From positions 51,119 through 115,118 of the forward strand of contig JAWSVM010000011.1 of NCBI GenBank assembly GCA_033851915.1: a DNA stretch of 64,000 nucleotides, read 5' to 3'. Below are positions 53,130-63,455 of this stretch, one piece after another (positions within the stretch are counted from its first letter, which is position 1; each line of letters starts with the position of its first letter). Both the position numbers and the translations under genes were made by a program. The stretch is from UBA1672 sp033851915. Its GTDB lineage: Bacteria; Pseudomonadota; Alphaproteobacteria; Micavibrionales; Micavibrionaceae. The notes beneath the pieces were generated by a model. That model searched no databases. It was given only the letters and a program-made list of their open reading frames with translations, and was not told where the DNA came from.

Positions 53130-55076
53130 ATGCCAAATATCATCAAAAAATTCAGAATTGGACACCGCATATATTTACTTACAGGCACTATGTTGGCATT
53201 CATTGCGATCATTGGCGGCACAGGCATTTATAAGATGAGTATTATTGGCCATGAAATGGAAGAAATTGCGCATCGTGACATTCCTTTAACCGAAATCCTC
53301 AGCAGCATTACGGTTCACCAACTTGAGCAAGCCGTTTTATTGGAACAAGGCCTACGCTATAGCGGTGTAGTTGCGCATGATAAAAATCATACCGTTGAAA
53401 GTACTGTTAAGCATTTTACAGAGCTCGCACATCAAGTAGATGAAGAACTTAAAAAAGCTGAACATATGGCAGAGGGGTTTATCGAAGAAACAGATAACCC
53501 TGTGGCACTTAAAGAATTCAAACATGTTCTTGAACAAATCAAAATCATAGAAGAGCACCATGCAAGCTATGAAGAACATGCTTTCAGTATTTTTGAAAAA
53601 GCCAGTGGTATAAAAATAGCTCCGAGCACCGGATCATCCGCAGGGCATGAAACGCCACCACATAAAGTTACCCCCCATGCAGGTGGTACAACACATGTTG
53701 AACGTTCAAGAGAGCCTCACAGAATAGAAAGCACGCCACATAAGGCAAGCCCCACCGCAACACATCAAGCAGCACCCAAAAAAGAAACATCCCACGGAGG
53801 AGAGGCTTTAGCGCTTGCTGTAACAGAAATCGAGATTGAGCAAGAAAAACTGGATCATGAAATCGAAGCTTTGCTGAGTGAAGTTGAAAAATTCACCGCA
53901 CATTCCATGGAAAAAGCACTCAAAGATGAAGAAGAGGGCAAAAAATTAATTATGGCCTTATCCTTCGGTATTATGATTGCTTCGTCTATTTTAGCATATC
54001 TTTTAGGGCGCAGCATATCCAAACCAGTTGGAGACTTAACGGAAGCGATGAAACAACTTGCGGCCGGTAACCTTGATGTAGAAACACCAATTTCAACATT
54101 TGAAGATGAAATACAAGAAATGTCTGAAGCCATGGAAGTTTTCCGCACAAACATGAAGAAAACCAAGGATGCGGAAGAGGGACGCGCCGCTGAAGAAGAA
54201 AAAATTGACGCTGAAAAACGTAAAGCTATGCGTGACTTGGCAGATAGTTTCGACGGCCAAGTCGGTGGAAGCATCGGTGCCTTAGCAGCCGCCTCCACAG
54301 AATTGCAGGCAACAGCCGAAAGCATGAAAGCAATATCCGAAGAGACAAGCCAGGCCAGCCAATCTGTTGCGGCGTCTTCTGAAGAAGCCAGCATGAATGT
54401 AAGCACTGTTGCCGCGGCAATGGAAGAAATGTCAGCCAGTAGTTCTGAAATTGCTATGCAAATTACAAGTGTTCGCACACAATCCAACGATACAGCCAGT
54501 AATGCAGAGACTGCAAACGAGACCGTCAAAAACCTTGATGAACTGGTTTGTAATATTGGGGAGGTGGTTCTCTCTATTCAAGATATCGCCGAACAAACTA
54601 ATCTTTTGGCTCTTAATGCAACCATTGAAGCAGCCCGTGCAGGAGACGCAGGGAAAGGCTTTGCTGTTGTTGCGGATGAGGTGAAAAAACTGGCTACGGA
54701 AACAAACAATAAAACCGAAGAAATCAATAGCCGTATTAACGAGATACAAGCCGCTACACGCGATTCTGTTGAGGCAATGAGCCGCATTATCGGTAATATT
54801 TCAGAAATAGATCAATCTGTAACAGGTGTTTCTGCCGCTGTTGAAGAACAGAATGTAACAACAGATGAAATTGTGCGTAGCGTTTCCGAAGCATCACAAG
54901 GTGTTCAAAATGTCACCCAAATCATACATGATGTCCAAGAAGGCTCTGTCGAGACAGGACAATCTGCTGATGCTGTCCTTGAGGCCGCCAAGGAAGTGTC
55001 AGAGCTTTCTGAGAACCTCAAAGGCTCTGTAGAAGAGTTCCTCGATAAAATCAGAAGTGATAACGCAGAGACATAA
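53130..55076 (+). CDS. methyl-accepting chemotaxis protein with His-rich insert
   Basis: 648 residues from ATG 53130, which follows AAGGAG. TM1 is 16-36, TM2 273-293, and the HAMP domain follows. The cytoplasmic signalling tip carries IAEQTNLLALNATIEAARAG, fully conserved. The periplasmic part is a four-helix-bundle type interrupted at 162-224 by a Thr/Pro/His-rich segment with eight histidines (H173, H178, H183, H189, H197, H204, H212, H222), unusual in a chemoreceptor and a possible metal-binding region. No che genes lie nearby. Confidence 0.93.
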   Translation: MPNIIKKFRIGHRIYLLTGTMLAFIAIIGGTGIYKMSIIGHEMEEIAHRDIPLTEILSSITVHQLEQAVLLEQGLRYSGVVAHDKNHTVESTVKHFTELAHQVDEELKKAEHMAEGFIEETDNPVALKEFKHVLEQIKIIEEHHASYEEHAFSIFEKASGIKIAPSTGSSAGHETPPHKVTPHAGGTTHVERSREPHRIESTPHKASPTATHQAAPKKETSHGGEALALAVTEIEIEQEKLDHEIEALLSEVEKFTAHSMEKALKDEEEGKKLIMALSFGIMIASSILAYLLGRSISKPVGDLTEAMKQLAAGNLDVETPISTFEDEIQEMSEAMEVFRTNMKKTKDAEEGRAAEEEKIDAEKRKAMRDLADSFDGQVGGSIGALAAASTELQATAESMKAISEETSQASQSVAASSEEASMNVSTVAAAMEEMSASSSEIAMQITSVRTQSNDTASNAETANETVKNLDELVCNIGEVVLSIQDIAEQTNLLALNATIEAARAGDAGKGFAVVADEVKKLATETNNKTEEINSRINEIQAATRDSVEAMSRIIGNISEIDQSVTGVSAAVEEQNVTTDEIVRSVSEASQGVQNVTQIIHDVQEGSVETGQSADAVLEAAKEVSELSENLKGSVEEFLDKIRSDNAET

Positions 55077-55244
55077 GAGAATAAACCCAAAAATATGATT
55101 TCGATAGGGGAGTCTCTAGGTGTATTTTTCATGTGTGCATTTCATGTTCTTTATACCCATGATATAAAAGTTTGGAACAAAGCATACTAATAGTGTAATA
55201 TTGTTTTATAGAAAATATTATAAAAATAAATTACGGGAGACAAT

Positions 55245-55439
55245 ATGCCAGCGCACAAATATTTAGAAGAATTTGACCCAGTTAAAGTAAAGCAAGAGGA
55301 TGGTTCTTTTCTCAGTGCACTTTTCAAGACTTTTCATGATGGTCAGTCTGATGTTCAAATCTGCCACAATGATGGAGAAGAGCCTAATCCAGTTATTTCA
55401 GTTAATAACGAAGACATAATGGTTTTGAACTGTGGTTAG
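55245..55439 (+). CDS. small acidic protein of unknown function
   Basis: 64 residues with a good GGGAGA ribosome site 6 bases upstream. MPAHKYLEEFDPVKVKQEDG opens a compact acidic protein with cysteines in QICHND and LNCG. No signal peptide or known domain. The gene is alone, between the chemoreceptor and the TPR-like protein. Confidence 0.5.
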   Translation: MPAHKYLEEFDPVKVKQEDGSFLSALFKTFHDGQSDVQICHNDGEEPNPVISVNNEDIMVLNCG

Positions 55440-55740
55440 CGATTTAAGCAAAGCATCCTTAAGACAATAATATTGAAACGCACTTTGTAAATCACACAAA
55501 TAATTTTGATTGTGATAAGAAAAAAGAGATGCGCGAACATATAAAATAGAACTGCCCCCCCATAAACAGGAAATAGGGTGCTCTTTTAGCTCCCTTATCC
55601 AAAAATAAAAGATATTTATTTTGAATAAAGCAGATGCATTGGGCAACATAATATGAAAATCATCTACTAAGATTTTTTGTCTTTGAATAAGGCTACAAGC
55701 ATAGATTCCAACTTTATGTGTTAATGTCTCATGGTAACCA
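55440..55740. other. intergenic region before the TPR-like gene
   Basis: 301 A+T-rich bases. A long antisense frame crosses it but overlaps both neighbours and has no protein character. No RNA gene or repeat seen. Confidence 0.4.
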
Positions 55741-58245
55741 ATGGGGACAACGTTGAAAACAAAATCCATCGCTATTTTTATAATTTTATTGCTTAGCACT
55801 TTACTTGGGGCTCGGATTTACACCATTCAGAATCCGTCCGTACAAGAGCCTGCTAAAACAGAGAAGAAGTATCCCAAATATAATTCCATGCTACAGGCAA
55901 GACCTAAACGTCCGAATATTGAAACTCCTAAAATAACAGCCAGCGAACCTGTCGCAATACTTAAAGAAAGGTTATCCGCAATCGCCGGATTGGATGATTT
56001 TCATTCCCAGCTAGAGCGTGGGATGATAGCCATTACATTATCCAAATATCTTTACGCCAAAGGCGAAAATCAAAAAGCAGCGAATTATTTCCATGCTATT
56101 CCAGGTCTGGAATGGCGTGAAAAAGCCATACAACCTTTTGCGGTGTATCTAGCACATCTTATTGAACAAAGTGATTACGAAGGCGCATATGCGCTTATCA
56201 AAAATAGTAAAAGTGTTCATGATAAAATCATGACAATCTCGGATATACATGAAGCTTTTGGCCTCCACCCACACAAAAGAAACATCCATTACGATGATCC
56301 AAACCGTACACCCTATGACCAAATTTCTGTGAATGAAGCCCTATGTAAAGCTGGCGCACAGGCTTTAATTCAAAATCAACAATATCAAAGGCTAGAAAAA
56401 TTATTAGATATTGAACAATGCCATAATAATGATTTTACTGTGGGTGTTCTTATTACATTACGTGTCTCATCTCTTTTAAAAAACGGTAAATATGACGCAG
56501 CGCAAGACCTCTGGATTAAATATATTGACCGAATACCAGATGGGGATTTCTGGTGGAAAACAATTATTTTAGAGGATTATAAAAAATGTATCAAAGGATC
56601 TCCTCTCGACGCAGGAAAAAAGAATATACTAAAAAAACAAAAAAATGAGATTCTGGTAAATTTTACTGATAAAAAAGCAGTCTTGCTCACCACAATCTTT
56701 ATACATACGCAGCAATATGACGATGCTCTCGAATTGCTCCATAATTTTCAAGATAATGAGCTACGCAAAAAATTGGTGCGGCCTATTCACGAATTCTATC
56801 TGGCTCAAGACAATCAGAAAAAAGTGAAGCAAATTGCAGAAATGATTAATCTGAAAAAAGCTGAACTTAGTTATATTGGGGGTTGGGGTAAAAAAGATAA
56901 GACACAATGGCACAGTTCCACTAGCCCAGAAATTAAAGCACTGGCTAGTGCTCCGCTGGTTCTTGCTTATAACCAGCTTATGAGCCTAGAAAATGACAAA
57001 ATGCGCTTCATGGGGTTGACCTACCTTCATGACAAGCTGAGTACCAAACAAAAAATGCAAATCAGCTCCAATATAAGTTGTGAAAAACCTGTCCGTGAAT
57101 GTATTAAGAACGAATTAGAAGCTATCACTGCCCGTCAAACGGATGATTTTGATAAAGATCTGATGCGCCGGAAGATTTACTATCATCATATTCATAATGA
57201 ACAATATGATGAAGCCATCAAAGACTTGCACGAAATTATAGATCCACACCGCACTGTCATGACTTACGATTTTGGTGGCCCTTTGATGATGGGCTTAGGC
57301 CAAGAATTCATGAAACGTTTAGATTGTGAAAACTATATACCCAGACTGCCAGAATACATAAGGCCAAAAATCGTTGATGGGAAGAACGGAAAAGAAATCA
57401 AACATATTGATAATTTGATTTCCTGTCATATTGCCACAGGAAAATACAAAGCTTTTATCAAAACCATGTCCGATTTTGATCCCAAAACAAAGCAACGTTA
57501 TATTTTCAACCTAACCAGTAGCTTACGGAATGCTGGTAAAATTTATGAAGTTCTGGAAGTGCTGTACTTGGCTGGTAAATCCAATAACGCCAAAGACATC
57601 GAAAGCGCTATCTTTATGGGATTGGCGTTGAATTCCGTTTTCAGAGAAGATCCAGAAAAAATAAAAGATTCTTATGAGAAGCGTCTTGAAGCACTTGATT
57701 TACATCATGCATATTCCAAAAATAAAGACATTTGGCCGCACATACTGATCGAGTTAATTGGTAACGCTAATTTTAACCCTGAGCTACTGGATATATTAGA
57801 GCCTTATTATTCAAAATGGCCATTGTTAGAGAAAAAATGGAAGCATGACCCTCTGTTTTATTCCAAAATATGCGCATATAAAAATGCTAAGCTTCCAGCC
57901 TTACCGTTCACATCAACGAAAAATGCAGATGGTTCAATAACCATGGAGTTTCTAGACAATCTGCCTACAGGGACGAAGCTGATCTATCCAGATACTTTCA
58001 CGAAAGTACCGGATGACCAACAAGCGCATATTTATAACCGCTGCGTCAGACAATGGCTTTTGTATGAGAAGATGGATAAATATGATGAAGCCATCAACTT
58101 CACAAAAACTATGTTTTCTGATCCATATTATATATCCAAAGCTGCTCAAGATATCGTGCATGAAAAGTCGTTGGATGAAATACCTGCTTACAAAATTGGC
58201 GATAAATATAAATCTTGGCGCAAGAAAAGAGGGGAGTGCCGATAG
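55741..58245 (+). CDS. large membrane-anchored TPR-like repeat protein
   Basis: 834 residues from ATG 55741; TTG 55753, after GGGGAC, is an alternative start. One N-terminal transmembrane segment (about 9-25) is followed by ~800 helical residues with TPR-like pairs such as YLYAKGENQKAANYFHAI and YYHHIHNEQYDEAIKDLHEI. No enzyme motif is visible. It lies 90 bases ahead of the Dlt-like operon and may be a scaffold on the periplasmic side. The link to that operon is by position only. Confidence 0.6.
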   Translation: MGTTLKTKSIAIFIILLLSTLLGARIYTIQNPSVQEPAKTEKKYPKYNSMLQARPKRPNIETPKITASEPVAILKERLSAIAGLDDFHSQLERGMIAITLSKYLYAKGENQKAANYFHAIPGLEWREKAIQPFAVYLAHLIEQSDYEGAYALIKNSKSVHDKIMTISDIHEAFGLHPHKRNIHYDDPNRTPYDQISVNEALCKAGAQALIQNQQYQRLEKLLDIEQCHNNDFTVGVLITLRVSSLLKNGKYDAAQDLWIKYIDRIPDGDFWWKTIILEDYKKCIKGSPLDAGKKNILKKQKNEILVNFTDKKAVLLTTIFIHTQQYDDALELLHNFQDNELRKKLVRPIHEFYLAQDNQKKVKQIAEMINLKKAELSYIGGWGKKDKTQWHSSTSPEIKALASAPLVLAYNQLMSLENDKMRFMGLTYLHDKLSTKQKMQISSNISCEKPVRECIKNELEAITARQTDDFDKDLMRRKIYYHHIHNEQYDEAIKDLHEIIDPHRTVMTYDFGGPLMMGLGQEFMKRLDCENYIPRLPEYIRPKIVDGKNGKEIKHIDNLISCHIATGKYKAFIKTMSDFDPKTKQRYIFNLTSSLRNAGKIYEVLEVLYLAGKSNNAKDIESAIFMGLALNSVFREDPEKIKDSYEKRLEALDLHHAYSKNKDIWPHILIELIGNANFNPELLDILEPYYSKWPLLEKKWKHDPLFYSKICAYKNAKLPALPFTSTKNADGSITMEFLDNLPTGTKLIYPDTFTKVPDDQQAHIYNRCVRQWLLYEKMDKYDEAINFTKTMFSDPYYISKAAQDIVHEKSLDEIPAYKIGDKYKSWRKKRGECR

Positions 58246-58335
58246 ATATAAGCAGAATAAATGGGATTGCACCCTTCGTTTAATATTGTATTATGTACGT
58301 TTACTTTCTCTACATAATATAAGTGAATAAGTAAT

Positions 58336-59922
58336 ATGAGTTTTTTGCAAGACGCCTTATATAATTCCTTTATCAGACATAAAGACTTACAAGCTCTTTC
58401 TGTACACAATACAAAATATAGCTACCAAGAAATTCTCAATTACGCGTGTGCTTTTGACAGCATTTTAGGCAATCAAACGCTTGATAGAATTGCTATTTTA
58501 GGTGACCGGAGTTTAACATCATACCTTGGCGTAGCTTATTCTCTACTTTCTGGATCAACATTTGTTCCTATAAATCCCACCTTTCCAATTGAGCAAAATC
58601 GTAAAATTATACAACTATCCGATGCCAAAACGATTATTTTCGATATAGCGAGTTTGCAGACTATAAAATCCATTATTTCTGATATAGAAACGCCTCTTAA
58701 GCTTCTAACATTTAGCAACGGAAATCCCAGAAACCGTGAAATAAATGATGCAATAAAGGAATTTGAAGGCACAATACACACTCTCCATATTGCGAAGCCA
58801 CAAAATAAGAAAGAAGTATTCCAACCCAACGAAACAAGCGAAGAAACAGAATTATATATTCTATTTACATCCGGAACCACAGGCACACCTAAAGGGGTTC
58901 CGATTACCCATGGCAATATTGGCAGTTATCTAACTGGAATTAACGAAACCCTTAAGCTCTCTAAAAATGATAGGTTTAGTCAAACATTTGACCTAACATT
59001 TGACCTTTCAATGCATGATATATTTCTGTCCTGGTTTGTTGGTGGATGCTTATGTGTTCCGGCTCGTCTGGAAATGTTAGCCCCTAAAAGATATATTGAA
59101 CGCGAACAGATTACGGTGTGGTTCTCAGTCCCTTCTGCTGCTGTAATGATGAAACAAATGAAACAGTTAGAGCCAAATAGCTACCCAACCATTCAGCACA
59201 GCCTGTTTTGTGGAGAAGCATTACCTGCAAATCTTGCATCAACATGGCAAACAGCCGCACCAAATAGCAAAATAACAAACCTATACGGACCAACAGAAGC
59301 AACAATAGCTTTTACGTATCATGAATTTAAAGACACACCCGAAACAACTCATATCAACGGTATTGTCGCAATAGGTAAACCCTTCGGTGATAACAAAGCT
59401 ATTATTTGTAATGATAATTTAGACGTATTGCCTATAGGGGAAGAGGGCGAATTATGCCTTTCAGGAAAGCAAATCACGCCTGGCTATCTTAACAACAAGC
59501 AACAAAATTCAGAATGCTTCTTTATTGAAGAAAAGACAGGCATCAAATGGTATAGAACCGGTGATCGTGTTTACTACGATAAAGAAGATGGATACATCTA
59601 TATGGGAAGGATGGATCATCAAATAAAAATCTTGGGCTATCGTGTGGAGCTCATCGAAATAGAGAACGTATTAAGAAATATCTCAGATACTGAACATGTT
59701 GCCGCTATTCCGTGGCCAATCTCTAACGGGCTTATTCAAGGCATCGTAGCCTTTATTGTTAATCCGAATATTGATATCAATGTGATAAAAGAACAATGCA
59801 AACTTGAGCTTGCTCACTATAAACGCCCGTCATCTATTTATAAACTGGATGCAATGCCACTAAATAGTAATGGCAAAATAGATCGTAATAAATTAAAACA
59901 GCATCTGATAGAAAGTAAATAA
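58336..59922 (+). CDS. DltA-like amino-acid/acyl adenylation enzyme
   Basis: 528 residues. The core motifs are ILFTSGTTGTPKGVPITHGN (A3), LYGPTEAT (A5), YRTGDRVYY (A7), GRMDHQIKILGYRVEL (A8) and NSNGKIDRNKL (A10 lysine). It activates an amino or other acid as AMP-ester and loads it on a carrier protein, as DltA does with D-alanine. It overlaps the carrier gene by one base. The acid cannot be named from sequence. Confidence 0.85.
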   Translation: MSFLQDALYNSFIRHKDLQALSVHNTKYSYQEILNYACAFDSILGNQTLDRIAILGDRSLTSYLGVAYSLLSGSTFVPINPTFPIEQNRKIIQLSDAKTIIFDIASLQTIKSIISDIETPLKLLTFSNGNPRNREINDAIKEFEGTIHTLHIAKPQNKKEVFQPNETSEETELYILFTSGTTGTPKGVPITHGNIGSYLTGINETLKLSKNDRFSQTFDLTFDLSMHDIFLSWFVGGCLCVPARLEMLAPKRYIEREQITVWFSVPSAAVMMKQMKQLEPNSYPTIQHSLFCGEALPANLASTWQTAAPNSKITNLYGPTEATIAFTYHEFKDTPETTHINGIVAIGKPFGDNKAIICNDNLDVLPIGEEGELCLSGKQITPGYLNNKQQNSECFFIEEKTGIKWYRTGDRVYYDKEDGYIYMGRMDHQIKILGYRVELIEIENVLRNISDTEHVAAIPWPISNGLIQGIVAFIVNPNIDINVIKEQCKLELAHYKRPSSIYKLDAMPLNSNGKIDRNKLKQHLIESK

Positions 59923-60164
59923 TGACAAATATAAATAATATAGTTTTAGATGCAATTAAAAGAGCGCAACAAACAGGAACTGATTTTGATATCAATACTG
60001 TGGACCAAGATGTTTCATTGATAGAAATTGGTGTTCTGGATTCATTAGCCTTTGTAAACATCGTTCTTGAACTTGAGGGTTTAACAAATGCATCAGTATC
60101 ACTTGCTGATATTGACCCTTTTGAACATACTTCTCTTAATGGTTTAATTTCATTCTTTTCATAA
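59922..60164 (+). CDS. acyl/aminoacyl carrier protein (DltC-like)
   Basis: 80-residue four-helix carrier. S41 in the L-D-S-L block (GVLDSLAFVN) is the site for the phosphopantetheine arm. It directly follows the adenylation enzyme, whose product it would carry, and its last 29 bases overlap the convergent acetyltransferase gene. Confidence 0.85.
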   Translation: MTNINNIVLDAIKRAQQTGTDFDINTVDQDVSLIEIGVLDSLAFVNIVLELEGLTNASVSLADIDPFEHTSLNGLISFFS

Positions 60165-60717
60165 AGATATACTCACCGGGATTAGTCGTCTCGACAATAT
60201 TAAAGTGATATTTTTTATATAAATTTATAGCCGCAGCATTAGACTTATGGACTTCCAAAAAAATAGGAAGATCTGAATTATGATGTTCTATAAATTTGTC
60301 CATCAACACTGTTCCCATTCCCTGTCCCCTAAATTGTTTTGATACTGCGAATTTACTGAGATAGGCACCTTCTTCTTTTGATAGAGGTTGGAAACATTTA
60401 TTATAAACAGATAATTTTGACATAAAACCTGCCTTATCCTCAATATTATCTAGAATACTAAAGACATTAACCTGTCGAGCAGCTTGGACCTTTGATAAAT
60501 TTAGAGATAACGTAACACCAATCAGGTCATCACCCGACGTTAGTATTTGTATATTACGCATTGCAAACTCAGATCGCTCAATAGTAATAAGATTTCTAAT
60601 GATTACCAAAGCGTCCTCATAAGAGAAAAGAACACTTAACGAAGGCTTCCAAGCGTCAATCAAACAGTCAATAATATCTATTGTTGTTTCTGGACCCATA
60701 TCTGTATAATCTAACAT
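60136..60717 (-). CDS. GNAT-family acetyltransferase
   Basis: 193 residues. The acetyl-CoA loop is SKQFRGQGMGTVLMDKFI (R/Q-x-x-G-x-G pattern), followed by EVHKSNAAAINLYKKYHF, motif B of the family. It lies between the carrier protein and the MBOAT gene on the opposite strand and overlaps the carrier by 29 bases, so its inclusion in the module is uncertain. Substrate unknown. Confidence 0.88.
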   Translation of the reverse strand: MLDYTDMGPETTIDIIDCLIDAWKPSLSVLFSYEDALVIIRNLITIERSEFAMRNIQILTSGDDLIGVTLSLNLSKVQAARQVNVFSILDNIEDKAGFMSKLSVYNKCFQPLSKEEGAYLSKFAVSKQFRGQGMGTVLMDKFIEHHNSDLPIFLEVHKSNAAAINLYKKYHFNIVETTNPGEYIFMKRMKLNH

Positions 60718-60789
60718 AATAAAATAATGTATCTCACTGAAAATTTAATAGTTATAAATATAACTATACCGCTATAAAAAGTTTTTTAA

Positions 60790-62283
60790 ATGCTCTTTTC
60801 CACATTTACCTTCATAGCGATTTTTTTACCTCTGGTGGTTTTAGGCTTTTTCTCTTGTCATAGATATCTAGGTAATAACGCCCCAAAAATATTTTTACTT
60901 TTTGCATCATTATTCTTTTATGCCAGTTGGAACCCTATTTATCTCCCATTGCTTCTTGGATCGATACTGTTCAACTTTATTATATCAAATAAAATTCGAA
61001 CCAAAAAATCTAAAACATTGCTGTGGGTTGGTGTGTCATTCAATCTTCTTCTTCTTGGCTATTTCAAATACATGAATTTTCTGATGGAAAATGTAAGCTC
61101 GTTATTTGGAAATGATTGGGCATCACTTAACATTTTATTACCGCTTGGAATTAGTTTTTTTACATTTCAACAAATAGCCTACATTCTAGATAGCTATAAA
61201 GGTAAAACAGATACACATACTTTTCTGGATTACAGCCTTTTCGTTAGCTTCTTTCCGCAACTCATTGCTGGCCCAATTGTGCATTGGCGTGAGATAATGC
61301 CCCAATTTGACAATATGAACGAACAGAAATTTAACTCTGACAATTTTTTAAAAGGTTTAAATATTTTTATTCTAGGCTTCCTAAAGAAAGTCCTTATTGC
61401 AGATAATTTAGCTATAGTTACTAATATTGCATTCAACGATACGACAAGCCTAGATATGACAAGCAGCTGGCTAGGTGGTATTTGCTTTATGTTCCAAATC
61501 TACTTTGATTTTTCCGCTTATTCAGAAATGGCCATTGGCGCGGCATTAATGATGAATATAAGACTTCCGGTTAATTTTAATTCACCATACAAAGCGCGTA
61601 ATATTAATGATTTCTGGAGTAGGTGGCACATTACTTTAACCCGCTGGTTTTTCCAATACACATTCCTACCATTAACAAGTCTTTGGGCCAGTAAACATAA
61701 TTCACAATCAGGGCTTAGCCTGGGCGTTCTCTCACGCGTTACATTAATAATATTCTTACTATCAGGTCTTTGGCATGGCGCAGAATGGACATTTGTAATT
61801 TGGGGGCTCATGCATGGGTTAGCCCTCGTTACTTTTCGTTTTTGGCAAGCGAGCAAGATTTCAATAAATGTCTTATTATCAAAATTTATAACGATTATAT
61901 TTTTAATTTTTGCAGCCGTTGTATTTAGATCAAACGATATGGAATCCTTAGAGAATTTCATTTTTGCTATGGTTGGTGGGCAGGGCGTTTATCATCCTGA
62001 TAATTTCATTTCAGAGAATATATTATTGATTTTTATTATTTTTATTGTGCCTACATACATCATATATTTTATGCCAAATACTTTAGAAATTGTCGGCTAT
62101 GAGAACATCAAACAGGATAGTAAAGAACATTATATTGCCCCTTTCTTAAAGGTCAAAACCCGCTTTATGAGCATGGAATCAAACATGTATATATCACTAG
62201 TATATGCTATAATATTTAGCTTATCCGTAATAAACGTTATGACAGCAGATAGCCCAGATGCCTTTATTTACTTTGATTTTTAA
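60790..62283 (+). CDS. MBOAT O-acyltransferase (DltB/AlgI-like)
   Basis: 497 residues with ten or more helices. The MBOAT pair H280 (FWSRWHITL) and H329 (LSGLWHGAEW) is intact. DltB/AlgI proteins take an acyl or aminoacyl group from a cytoplasmic donor and pass it across the membrane to a surface polymer. Followed 14 bases later by the SGNH-like gene, so co-transcribed. Confidence 0.93.
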   Translation: MLFSTFTFIAIFLPLVVLGFFSCHRYLGNNAPKIFLLFASLFFYASWNPIYLPLLLGSILFNFIISNKIRTKKSKTLLWVGVSFNLLLLGYFKYMNFLMENVSSLFGNDWASLNILLPLGISFFTFQQIAYILDSYKGKTDTHTFLDYSLFVSFFPQLIAGPIVHWREIMPQFDNMNEQKFNSDNFLKGLNIFILGFLKKVLIADNLAIVTNIAFNDTTSLDMTSSWLGGICFMFQIYFDFSAYSEMAIGAALMMNIRLPVNFNSPYKARNINDFWSRWHITLTRWFFQYTFLPLTSLWASKHNSQSGLSLGVLSRVTLIIFLLSGLWHGAEWTFVIWGLMHGLALVTFRFWQASKISINVLLSKFITIIFLIFAAVVFRSNDMESLENFIFAMVGGQGVYHPDNFISENILLIFIIFIVPTYIIYFMPNTLEIVGYENIKQDSKEHYIAPFLKVKTRFMSMESNMYISLVYAIIFSLSVINVMTADSPDAFIYFDF

Positions 62284-62297
62284 AAGAAAATATTACC

Positions 62298-63455
62298 ATG
62301 ACTAACGAATGTCTAACTAATCAGCACAATTCTTCTAAGAAAATAAAACAATTTTTTATTACGGTTTTTTGTGTATTTTTTATAATTGCTTCTATCAATT
62401 TATGGATTGACCCATCCGGCATTTTTTTTAATCGAGATAGAATTTTAGAACCACGTTCATCAACAGCCTGGCTTCCTATGAAGCTTGTTATCGACAGGAA
62501 AGAAGAGTGTCATAATTTTATTTTTGGAACATCCAGAATTTATTCATGGGATACAACGCCTTTACGAGAAAAAACATGCAAATTTTCTTATCCGGCCAAA
62601 GCCTTGCAAAGCTTTCATACCGGTCTAAATACACTTATAAATAATCAGATAAAAATTAATAATGTTATTATTACGGTTGAAAGAGCGGCTTTTTATAATC
62701 AAGAACAGTTTGACTATAAAAAGTCAGCTGCATTGGGATTAGATTATCCTTCCAATTTAATGGAAGCAATTTTTGCCATAAAAACATTATTATATACAAA
62801 TACTCACTCTAATATTCAAAAGTACTTTTCTAAACCAATAGAAAGTGAATATCAGAGAGAAAGTTTTCAGAAATCAGATGATCGTATTTTCCGCCAATTA
62901 ATATATAGGTGGGAGCCTGAATTCAAAAATGTAAAATGGAAGACTTCACAAGAACATACAGATGCTGTTAATAGCGCGAAGGCATATTCTGGGGTAGATC
63001 TATATCGTAGCTATGAACCTCTACCGACGATTAACTTACTAAAGAAAATTAATGAATTATCTAAAAAACATAATTTTAAAGTAACCTATATAAGAGCGCC
63101 AATATTTATTAAAAATATTGTAGCAACAAATAAAGCTGAGTTTTTTGATGCATATAGAAGACTAGCAAATACTACACCATATTATGATTTTTCATATGAT
63201 ATTAATTACTTAAAAGATCCAAGCCAATGGATAGATTATAGTCATTACAAAAGAAGTGTCGCTGCATTAATAATAAATGACTTGAATAGAAAAACCACTG
63301 AATTACAATTCGGAAAATATATTACTAAAGACAATGTGGACATACATTTAGCGCAGTTTGAAAAGAATATTTATAAGGATTTTATTGATTTAAAACCCTA
63401 CCCACCAAATACAGTTATTCATAATAGTTGGCTAAAGCAGCCTATACATTACTGA
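62298..63455 (+). CDS. DltD/AlgJ-like membrane-anchored SGNH-type protein
   Basis: 385 residues with one N-terminal helix (about 17-35) and a periplasmic domain. The SGNH-type first block is FGTSRIYSWD (S79) and the last block WIDYSHY gives D313-x-x-H316, so a Ser/Asp/His set is possible. Such proteins transfer or hydrolyse acyl groups beside an MBOAT partner. It ends the module; an IS remnant begins directly after its stop. The assignment rests on motif and gene order. Confidence 0.65.
   Translation: MTNECLTNQHNSSKKIKQFFITVFCVFFIIASINLWIDPSGIFFNRDRILEPRSSTAWLPMKLVIDRKEECHNFIFGTSRIYSWDTTPLREKTCKFSYPAKALQSFHTGLNTLINNQIKINNVIITVERAAFYNQEQFDYKKSAALGLDYPSNLMEAIFAIKTLLYTNTHSNIQKYFSKPIESEYQRESFQKSDDRIFRQLIYRWEPEFKNVKWKTSQEHTDAVNSAKAYSGVDLYRSYEPLPTINLLKKINELSKKHNFKVTYIRAPIFIKNIVATNKAEFFDAYRRLANTTPYYDFSYDINYLKDPSQWIDYSHYKRSVAALIINDLNRKTTELQFGKYITKDNVDIHLAQFEKNIYKDFIDLKPYPPNTVIHNSWLKQPIHY

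Noticed and set aside
53855..54529. 224-codon minus-strand frame in the chemoreceptor
   Set aside because: Antisense to the strongly conserved signalling domain.
55398..55799. 133-codon minus-strand frame
   Set aside because: Overlaps the starts or ends of two better genes and looks non-coding.
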